A stretch of 64,000 nt of DNA, from positions 85,887,270 to 85,951,269 of the forward strand of contig CM048846.1 of assembly GCA_026545225.1 (NCBI GenBank), given 5' to 3'. Position numbers and translations under genes: made by a program. Below are positions 23,201-33,652 of this stretch, piece after piece. Source of the DNA: Cornus controversa. Taxonomy: Eukaryota > Streptophyta > Magnoliopsida > Cornales > Cornaceae. The notes beneath the pieces are model-generated. The model was not told where the DNA came from. It worked only from the letters and a program-made list of their open reading frames with translations, and searched no databases. The stretch's first letter is position 1. Each line of letters begins with the position of its first letter.

Positions 23201-25189
23201 GAGTAGAAAGTAAACAGACATGGGACCATCTAGTTGAAGCATCAATTAAAATCATAAAATAATGATAAGGTCCACATGATGGGTGAATAGGTCCACATAT
23301 ATCTCCGTGGATCCTTTGTAAGAAATCAGGAGATTCAACAACAACTTTTGAAGGAGATGGTCTCACAATCAACTTTTCTTGTGAGCATGCAGTGCATGTA
23401 TAATCACTTGTTAAAAGAATTTTCTGATTCTTTAATGGATGCCCATTTGAATTTTCAATAATTCGGCGCATCATTGTTGACCCAGGATGACCAAGGCGAT
23501 TATGCCATAAAATAAAATTTTTTGGGTCAGAGCACTTCTGGTGCATCACTACATGTGATTCAATTGCCCTTATCTTCATAAAATATAACCCAGAAGAGAA
23601 AGCAGGGAGTTTTTCTAAAACATGCTTCTGGCATGAAATAGTTAATGTAATGCATAGATATTCCATACTTCATTTATTTATTGTCTCAATATGATATCCG
23701 TTATGACGTATATCTTTAAAACTCAACAGATTTCTCTTGGATCTGGTTGAGTAGAGAGCATCATCAATATGCAATTGTGTTCCACATGGTAACACAATAT
23801 TAGCCCTTCCAGAACCATCAATCAGGTCTATGGAACCTGATATGGTATTAACATTAGCTTCAGCTAATGTTATATGGAAAAAATATTTTCTATCTCTCAG
23901 GATAGTATGTGTCGTGGCACTGTCTACCAAACATATATCTTCATCATTTATCTTGGATGTGGGCAATGCATTGATGAAATCCATTTTCTAAAAAGAAACA
24001 AACTTTATTACATTAATAAAAGTGTAATTACAAACAAAACAGGAAATAACATACTTATAAAAACCAAAAGAAACGATATTTAATTGATGTGGACATTTCC
24101 ATCATCAGTCCACTGTTTATTTATTTCAGGGAGGTCTTCATAGAAATCTGAAATATCAAGATGATTGATGGCTACCAGTTCATAATTTTCGATAGCATTT
24201 GTTTCAATCTCTTTTTCCTTCCCTTTTACTTTGATTGAAGCTTGATATAACTCAACGAAGTGTTTGGGCGCTCGGCAGGTCTGTGACCAATGCCCTTTCA
24301 TTCCACAACGAAAACAAGCATTTTCATATTGCTTGGAGGGTGCATTCGGCACACCTTTCAGCTTTTCTTGCTTGGCCCCACTTGCATTTCCTTCATGATA
24401 ATATGGTGTGTGGTTCCTGCTCGGAAACTCAAATGAAGGATAACCACCATTATTATTTCTGCCGCGGCCACGACCACGACCAAATCCACGACCATGTCCT
24501 CGACCACGTCCACGTCCACGACCATTAAAAGATGCTGAATGTGTTTCAGTTAATGAAGTTGGTCCGGTCTGGCGGGATATGTGGTTTTCTAATAAGAGCT
24601 CATTATTTTGTTCAGCTACTAATAAGCAAGATATCAACTCAGAATATCTTGTAAAATGTCTCTCTCGATACTGCTGCTGGAGGAGCAAGTTCGAGGGATG
24701 AAATGTGGTAAATGTTTTTTCTAACATATCCACATCATTTTTAGGCTCTCCACATAAAGTCATTTGGGAGCTAATTCGGAATAGAGCTGAATTATATTCT
24801 ATTACCGATTTATAATCAGACAACTTCAGTTTTGACCAGTTGTCTCGAGCTCTTGGCAGGATTATAGTTCTCTAATGTTCGAACCTATCCTTCAAATTTT
24901 TCCAAAGTACGGACGGGTCTTTGATTGTAAGATACTCGGATTTTAAATCCTCATGTATATGGTGGCGAATGAAAATCATTGCCATTGCCCGTTCTTGCAT
25001 AGATGCTTTATTTCCTTCTTTGATCGTCTCTCCCAAATTTTTAGCATCTAAATGGATCTCGGTATCGAGAATCCATGATAGATAATTTCTGCCCGAAATA
25101 TCAAGGGCAGTAAAGTCGAGCTTTGCAAGATTTGACATTATCAGTATACTATATTGGAAGATAAATATTGTTAGAATTTTATATGTAAG

Positions 25190-25257
25190 CATATTGACAT
25201 TATAAAATAATATAAATATGAACATGTCACTTCGCAATTGGAAAGGACTTTATATAT

Positions 25258-25293
<36 letters not shown>

Positions 25294-25438
25294 AGTATAT
25301 TGACAGAATAATATAAATATGAACATGTCACTTCGCAATCGGGAAGGACTTTATATATAAATATATGTATATTGACAGAATAATATAAATATGAACATGT
25401 CACTTCGTAATCGGAAAGGACTTTATATATACATATAA
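25190..25438 (-). repeat. Three-copy tandem repeat in the copia leader
   Basis: A unit of about 70 bp containing AATATGAACATGTCACTTCG and GGACTTTATATATA occurs three times in direct order, separated by AT dinucleotide runs. It continues into AT-rich DNA to about 25610. It lies between the 5' LTR and gag. Confidence 0.8.
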
Positions 25439-25711
25439 ATATATAATATATATGTATATATAGATATATTTATAGGTAGTCTATATATTTATATAAATAT
25501 ATAGTAGTATATAAATATATAGATTATATGTATGGGTATATATATATATATAGATATATGATATATGTATAGATATATTTATCTATATATATATATTTAT
25601 CTATTGAAATGACATAAAATAATTTTCGTACCTCTTACTTGTCTTCTTCGTTGGTCAGAACTTCGAGCTTTATTTGTCTTCTCGGATGGTCAGAACCTCG
25701 TGCTGATAACG

Positions 25712-26000
25712 TATTGTATAATAGTGGTAGTATATATGATACTATAAATATATATGTTATTTGGCGTCAATATATACTGATATAAGTATGAAGAAAAAAG
25801 TGAGATGAAGAAGAACAGTACGAGAGAGAGAGAGAGAGCAAAGAGATTGAGAGAGAAAAGCTTCTGTTATTTCAAAAGTCCAAAAATATAACATACAGAA
25901 GCATATATATATAGGCAAAGAATGATGGATATTTTATTTGGATAGAATTTCATATCCCACGTGGGTTATGAACCCACTTGCTGCAAATCCACTTGCAACA
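25712..26000 (-). repeat. 5' LTR of the copia element
   Basis: A 289-bp repeat, about 99% identical to 19974-20266. A primer-binding-type site adjoins its inner edge. Confidence 0.93.
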
Positions 26001-26297
26001 TAGACGTTATTATAGTTTTGTCAACGGTGAAGTTACTCATTTTTGTAAAACGAGACTGAGAGATTGATTTGTTCAAAAAAAAAAAAAAAAAAACAGTTTA
26101 ACGGGGGTGTGTTTGCAGGTGAAGGAAAGTTCAACTTTTGTCTTGTTAAAAACTTAAGTGGTATAATGCAATCGTATGTATTTTATTAATATCCGAAAAT
26201 TATTATATGTGACTCGCCCTTCGAGAGTGTCGGGTATCCAAGTTAGTTTCCGGTCTACTACTTGGGTTGAAACTCTTTAACCATATAAACCACCATC

Positions 26298-26305
26298 TAG
26301 GGTTT
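26298..26305 (+). promoter_or_regulatory. Telo-box in the GTPase gene promoter or leader
   Basis: TAGGGTTT (AAACCCTA on the other strand) lies 76-83 bp upstream of the ATG at 26381. Telo-boxes near the transcription start are common in plant housekeeping genes. The retrotransposon ends only about 300 bp upstream of it. Confidence 0.4.
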
Positions 26306-26380
26306 AAGCTCTAAGCTCTCCACTTTCTCACTCTCCAAAACAAAGCCCCATTCCCTGCCATTCACAAAAGTCTTACTGCA

Positions 26381-29300
26381 ATGGCCATACGGTTATTGTT
26401 TTCGAGAACGGTAACTCAAAACCTCTGCCAAACTCTCCATCATAGTCGTTGCAATGACACTCCTACTATCTCAAAGGTCCTCAGAACCCTTCACTCTCTC
26501 GTTTCCACAGAATTCCAATTTCATCCCCCAAATTGCAGGGCCATGTCCTCTTCCCCCAATTACGAACCTGAAGACGCCGGAGCATCTGTCGCCGCTGCGT
26601 TAAATCACGATAATCGGCTTCCCGCGACCGTGATCACCGGCTTTCTCGGTTCTGGGAAGGTTAGATTTTTCTGTTTTAATAGCATTGATATTGTTGTTAT
26701 TCTGATTATTCATTTGGGGGCCTCTGTTTGGCTGCTGAGAAAAATGAGGAGAAGAAAAAGAGTTCGAATTTTGGGGTTATTTGTTATTTCCCTATGGCTG
26801 CTGAGGAGAACCGTGGAAAAGAAAAGACATATAACAATTGTTGTTTCTGTGTTATCTAAACAAAAATTCTGTAACAAAGCTCTTGAATTGAGTTTGTATT
26901 CTTTGGCTGGACCTAATAGTGATTTTTTTTTGTTATTGGTATAAGAACAATTTTATCCATGGCATTTGTAATTTCATTTTCTGTATTTTTCTTTTCCCTG
27001 AATTGTTTAATTTGAAATCTAAGCAGAATAGTTTAAATGGAGTTACTTTTATTATTCAAATAAAAGAAGTAAATTCATACACACTACAATAACTCATATG
27101 TGAAAATATATATACTATGTAAGTATTCAGTTATGTATTCATGCATGTATGCCTCTTTGTACATATGAACAGTTCAAAATGGCAACCTGAAGTAACTTTT
27201 CACGTATTGCCTCTATTTGGTTTGGGAGAATTGTTTAGTTTCTGTTTTAATTTTACTTTTCAAGGGGACCAATGAAAATTTCAGATGTAAAACAAGTAAA
27301 AAATATACATGTGTTTATTTATGTAATCATGCCTGGTAAAAAGACTAGATTAAATTTACAAAGCTTCGGCAAAATATAGGTCTAGCTATTTCTTTTTGAA
27401 AAATATGAATGTTTTTTCATGCATTACTTTTTGTTAGAAAAGTGCATTTGGGTTCAGTTATTGAATTTTGTTTCTGTTAATTTTATAAATCTTGCTTACA
27501 TCATTTGTACTGTGGCAGACCACTCTGTTGAATCATATCTTGACATCTCAACATGGGAAACGAATCGCTGTCATTGAAAATGAGGTACTAATGTTTACCT
27601 GTCTTAAAACTCAGAATTGTGGACTACTGCTTTAAGTTTTTTGGACAATACCTCTCTCTCCCCTTCCCCCTGCCTCAACCAATTTCAACTTTTTATGTAT
27701 ATTTTGTTCCCCTTCCCCTCCAAGACTTGTAGAGCTAACCTATATATTTTCTTTCTACTAGCTTTGATGGCTTTAACTTTTTTTTTTTCCTTTTAAAGTG
27801 ATGAAAATTGTTAGCAGTTATATAAGAGAGATTCTGGTCATGAAACTTATTCATGATGGTAAATGTAAAGCTTTGCAGTAAACACAACATGCTTCATTGC
27901 TTTGCAACCTCTGCTAAATAATTCATAAAAAAAAAACTCCACAGGAGCTTCATAATTTGTGTGTGTGTGTGTTGGGGGGTGGGGGTCAGGCAGAAACAAA
28001 AATAAAAATAAATAAATTAAAGGATGAGTTTTATGTTTAGCATTTCTAACACTTCATGATTGTGACATAAGAGGTTTGCTCCTACAATGTTTGCTTGCTA
28101 AAGTTCTTGGCATAATCATTTATACAATATATTTTTTATTTTAAGTTGCGATTGTCTATGTAAAACATATTGCATGCACACTCTTTGGATCTTTTGTGGG
28201 AAGAAAAAAGAAGAGAAGGAAAAACAAAATGGGGAAGAGAAGATATAATAACAGATTAAGAATAATTTTTATCAGTTTTGTTATTGAGAAGAATTGGAGA
28301 GAAAGTAAGGGAAATACAAACATAGGGCCTGACAAAGCTGTCCTTCATGCTTAAATCTGTAGCATGTACTGGTCCACCTCCTATTAATGATTTACCATAT
28401 TCCTCCAGCATTTAGCTTTAGCTACAAAAATCTCAGATAAAAGTGAAAAAATGATTATTTGGCACTTATGACATTATTTGAAGCTAAGGATGTGATGTGG
28501 TTTACTGGTGAGCTATAAAAAGAGTGTGATTGAGAAGGTTGCTAAATTGTTTTGCTCTAATCTGAGCAAGTTAACCTTTTCTGCTACATGGTTTGCGGCA
28601 TGGGCACAAATGTAACAGAGCTAACAAATTGATCTCTCCAAACTATAGCTGCATATAAATTCAGGGCATTACAAAATTTAATTCTTCGTTCTATATATTT
28701 GGTTTTTTAGGCTCAGTCTATTTGCTACTTTGTGTTGCATATAAATTATGTAATCACTTTTAGATTAGTGCCCATGAAATTGGATAACTTCAATTCCTCA
28801 GTTAGTTGATTCTATGGTTTCGGTCTTACTCTAGTGGCTAACCTATTTGTGTTTTATTATTTTTACCTTTTTTTAGCAAATGAGATTGTGTTTCCATGGT
28901 TGTGAGTTTACTACATAGCAGGGGTGCCCCTCACATATACCCATAAAGGCTTAGAGAAATTAATAATATTACTAGAACTATATCTAAAAATGCCTCCATT
29001 TTCAAGTTGATATAGGCTATTAAAGGCATGTCCATTGAAATTAAACTTGTTTCTCCCCTTGGAAGGATCCAACTTTCTAAAACATCTTCCCCCCTATAAA
29101 ATATTAGCTCTTTGCTCCTTGCAAAAACCACAAGAAGCTTTTTTTCACTAAGTATATAAGTGAGGCAATGAACTCAGCATGGTTTGTTTTCTTATTCTTG
29201 TATAAAACAACAATATGGGATAATTGATGTCATGATTGATGTTATTGTACCCACCAAATTAAGGGTAATCTCTTTTGGCAGTTCAATCCTCATGGTAATA

Positions 29301-32300
29301 ATTATGCCGACATCATGATTGTTCATTGTAACTATCAAACTATTGACATCATGATCTTTCATTGTACTATCTCAAAATTTAGTAACATCTTAAGAGAATC
29401 CTGAGGATAGGTAGCATCACTTATTTGTAAGTTCCCTAATTAAATGTCTCACACAGGGAATGATGGTGCCATGAGTCAAAATTATGATAAATATGCAGGT
29501 ATTTCAAGGATTGTGTGACATTGAATTCCAATTTGTCTTTAGATAACCAAAACCAAAATTTTTATGCTAATACATAATTGGTGCAAGATTATGGTGGATT
29601 GCTATTTTGGAAGCCCTTGTTTTGTGGTGGTTGTTATCAAACTTTTCATATATGCATGTTGTTGGCATTGTCTCATGCTGGTGATGACTGCACACCGATC
29701 AACCACTGAAGGATTATGCTATGTGCTATATTCAATAAAAAAGTTATTTTTATTGAAAAGCTTTTGTAGCATGGACATTAACCTACAGTCTTTAGTAGCC
29801 AGAGGCCAATTTCTTGTTTATACTCAAAACTAAAGTTTTTATTTTTTTACAGTTCTGCAGCTGGTTCAACTAAACCTCTCATTTTTATATGCTTTTTTTC
29901 TTGTTTGTTAAACAGAAGATCACTTGAACATCGTCTGGTAGTATATATAGCAAATTTAGTTTGTAGTTATTGGGTGTGATCAAGTAATTAATCATTTGAT
30001 TTTAGTAGCATCTTTTTAGAGGGTATTGTACTAACATTGTACCAATGGAAATAGTTTAACTACTGTTGGTAACATACTATATACTGAGAATGTGCTTATT
30101 AGTTATGTTAGTACTTATATGTACTTGATTTCTATTTCCTTTTTCTTTTCTTTTTTTAATTCTTTTATGTTATTTTCATTGCAGTTTGGTGAGGTGGATA
30201 TTGATGGTTCATTGGTTGCTAGTCACTCCTCTTCTAATGATGACATAATCATGGTTAATAATGGTTGTTTGTGTTGCACCGTGCGGGGAGATCTGGTCAA
30301 AATGCTTCTGGAATTGGTTAAGAAGAAGCGTGACAAATTTGATCATATTGTTATAGAAACAACAGGTATATCCATTTCCTCTATAAATTCAAGTACAATA
30401 AATTGTTGTATATGTAAAAAAGCACACATTCTATTTATATAGAAGTTCTCATATAATTATGTGCACACTCACACAAGTATTTGTTTGAATATATTATACA
30501 AATTTTATCTCATTAAAAAGGTTTAAATGCTTTATGTCCAGAATCTTGTCCCTTGAGTTTTCACCCCGATTAAACCCTAAACCCTGAACAGAAAGAAAAT
30601 AGAACAATTAATTAAGAGGGACCTTTCTATAAGAATCTGTTTCAAGGACAATTGTCTCTCCTTTTTATCACATATTCATTTTCTTTATTTAGCTCAATAA
30701 CAAATTCTGTTAAATGCAATACTTAAGAAGTCATTACATACTTTTTGTTTTACTTGATTTTGTTTGTTTGCAGTTTAACAAATTTGGCAAATGTATTTTG
30801 TGTTATCCTTTTTTTGTTTTGGTATTTTGTTTTATCTTACTTGTTGAATGCATGTAAACTTAAAGGGATCAGTTCTTCTTCTTCTTCTTTAGATAATCAG
30901 AAGAAATGGATAGGGGGATTTTGATTTTCTCTTTTAGAAATTTTGGAAGAAAGTGAACTATTTTTAAGGAACCAACTTGGTTTCATGGGTTATAACTAGT
31001 GTTCTTTGGTATCTGTTTATTAATGGTTCGTCAATGATCTTTAGGTATATACTTTACATATAAGAACAACCCAGTTATTAAAAATACTTGTACATGTATA
31101 ATAGGCATATGAATATTTAACAAACTCTTTTTTTACAATTCAAATTGTCTCTGAAAAAGATCAACATGCTGGAATTTTCCCCCATTCATTTCATTTTGCT
31201 TTTAAGATTTGAAATTTGATAGTTAGGTTATTTGTGTTTTTGACTGGTCTTTTACTTTAATTGACATATCTGATGTATTTAAAAAGAATATATCAACCTT
31301 TTTTTCTCTATACAAGATGTGGGATCTTCGAGGCTGCTTTTGTATGCAGAAATATATAATAAACTAGGGGATGGAATGAGGCAGGAATGGAATAAGGCTA
31401 GCCATTCACGTTCTCTCATTTGGTTGCAGCGAAATGTATGGCCATACATACAGACGTAGAAACTGTGCAAACCTTGAGGAAATATAGAGTTAAAGTCCTA
31501 GTTGGGACATGGCTTTGTGCTCTATATTAAAAATTTCATTAATGGGGGTGTGTGTATATATATATATACACACACGAGATTAGGAGGGCTAGGGTTTTGA
31601 TTGGAATCAACACCTTAACGTGTATACCTGGAAAAGGAGAAAGAAGAGAAAGACACAAGTTGGCCCACCCACGGACCAATGGGTCCCATGATTGGTGTCA
31701 GAAATGGGAACTACCTTCAATTGGGTTTGGATACATCGGCTTGCCTGTAGTGTATTTTGAGTTTGAGGAATAAAAATTTCATAATTAAGGGTGTTTTGGT
31801 TATTTTCAAGTTTGGGTGTATCAGTAATTCCAGCCTTCTAGGTAAGCAGTTTTGTTATGGGCTTTTGTGTAATGCCCCATCCTTACCTGACACAATATTG
31901 TCTACTTTTGGCTCCCTCGGACCAAAGACTTCTCAGGGGGTCACCCATCTTAGTACTACTCCCAGTTAAGCACGCTTAACTGTGTAGTTCTGGTGGGTTC
32001 ACAGCCATCACGGCTTTAAAACGCGTTGTGTCATAGAAGGGTGATGAATATATATATAGCACTTCACCTTCAACTGCCCAAGCGATGTGGGATCGTGACA
32101 CCCGTAGCTTGCCAGTGTTCGCCCACACCACACTCGCCCATAGAGGTCGTCACATTTTGTCAAGTATTTTCCTTGTTTATGATTAGTTGTGTCTTAACTA
32201 GTTTAGGTGTTTCTATTTGGGTAGTTTTTCTTTTTCTTTTTTGTTAGTTATGCTTCTATATGGGGAAGTTTTTTTATAGACATTGTATAGCTTTGATTAA

Positions 32301-33617
32301 TTATAATTTAGGTTAAATACAATGACCTTCCCTGAGGTTTGCCCTAATTACACTCAGATGAAACTTTTCAAAATTCCTACACTGGCCTCCCCTTTAAAAA
32401 ATTAGGGTTAGGTATAGCATAATCAATATTCCTTTCGGCGCTGCTCGATTTGCCAGATGTGAATCCCTACTGGGCTTCCGGCGATGTCAAAATCGACGCT
32501 TGTAGTACGACCATAATAAGCTCTGATGAGAACCACAAGAGTAATCTCCAAGTCACAAGGGGCTCTCCAAATTGATATTTGAAACAGGTGCTCAAGGAGT
32601 GGTCAATGCCATTTATGGGAGGACGATGCTGACAATTGTCAGGCTATTGCGTGGGAACCAAGGATTCTCAGTTCTTTATACAACTAGAGAAACTAATATG
32701 GTGGCCCATGAGCTGGGTAAGCTTGCAATGTTGAGAAAATATAATGGTATTTTACAAGAAAATTCATTAAAAGGGAAGGTGATTGATTTACTTAAAACAA
32801 AATACATATACACAACAGACACATAGAAGAGGGAAATGGAGGATATGTATACATATATATCTCTATTATTGATGAAAGAGGTGTTTTGATTCTTGGAACT
32901 ATTAAATCCATGTAGCACACACATATAAGAGATATGGGTCTATTATAGTAATACTGTAATAGAAGCTAGATTGGCATGCTTGGTAGTCTGCTGATTCAAA
33001 AATTTATGAGAATTTTCTTTGGAATTTTTTTTTTTGGTGTCTGGATTTGGGTCTTAAGAGTGGTGGGGGTGGTGGGTGGAGAGAGATAAAGAAGGGTATA
33101 GTTGTCCATGGAAACAAGGTTTTTTGGTAATTTTATAGCATTTTAATGGTAGTAACGTCATTTCAAGTGAGTTGATCGGCATTTTGGTCAATAAGTATAA
33201 TTTTTTTGACAGATCTAACGACAATTTAGATGGAGGGGGGTCTTTGTTCAAACACGCCAAATTGATGGGAACCCGGTGCAAGATTTTTGAAAAGTTTCAT
33301 CCGAGTGTAATTAGGCTAAACCTCAGGGGAGGTCAGTGTATTTAACCCTTATAATTTTTTACTGATTTTCCTCTCTTTGGATGGTGAAACTCCATTGATT
33401 TCTTTGAGGTGGGATTTCCACAACTAGCTTTTCTGAAACCCTAAATTTATCCTATAAACTAACCATTTGTGGCTTATGGACGTCAACTTTTTGAGTGATT
33501 TTACCTTTAGACCCCGAATATTTTAACAATAAAAATGATAAAATACTTGTGTATTGTGAAATGACCATTTTGTCCTCACTTTTTCTCTCTAATTTCTTCT
33601 CCTTAAAAAATCTCCAC

Positions 33618-33652
<35 letters not shown>

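Larger units (their letters stand above)
19974..26000 (-). mobile_element. Ty1/copia LTR retrotransposon, young but broken
   Basis: Element of 6027 bp bounded by near-identical LTRs (19974-20266 and 25712-26000) and a 5-bp target duplication TAGAC (19969-19973, 26001-26005). LTR ends are TGTTG...CAACA. On the minus strand the order is 5' LTR, a primer-binding site like the initiator-tRNA type (TTATCAGCACGAGG), gag with a CCHC knuckle (about 24.1-25.2 kb), protease (about 23.7-24.0 kb), integrase (about 22.7-23.6 kb), reverse transcriptase and RNase H (about 20.4-22.2 kb), a polypurine tract (AAGGGGGAG) and the 3' LTR. Integrase before RT is the copia order. The coding region is broken, with about four interruptions. 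The LTRs differ by three substitutions plus a GA-repeat length change, about 1%, which suggests insertion within roughly the last million years. The lineage within copia is not assigned. Confidence 0.93.
19085..26135. mobile_element. Older terminal-repeat element split by the copia insertion
   Basis: Sequence left of the copia element (about 19140-19260: CTGAACTTTTC, then GGAGCAAATCAGTCCCTCAT, then TTACAAAAGTAGGTAACTT) matches, inverted, the sequence right of it (about 26005-26135, read on the minus strand: TTGAACTTTCC, then GAACAAATCAATCTCTCAG, then TTACAAAAATGAGTAACTT). This suggests one non-coding inverted-repeat element of about 1 kb interrupted by the retrotransposon. A 60-bp stretch at the left end is also duplicated (19065-19200). 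Ends are approximate and no target duplication was found. Confidence 0.4.

Noticed and set aside
26660-26944. Read-through of GTPase exon 1 to a 187-codon frame
   Set aside because: The extension is intron 1 sequence. Splicing at 26659 restores GSGKTTLLNHIL, the conserved P-loop context.
31921-32015. 5S rRNA gene
   Set aside because: The 5S-like sequence is embedded in a Cassandra LTR with flanking target duplication and has diverged flanks, so it is not an rDNA unit.
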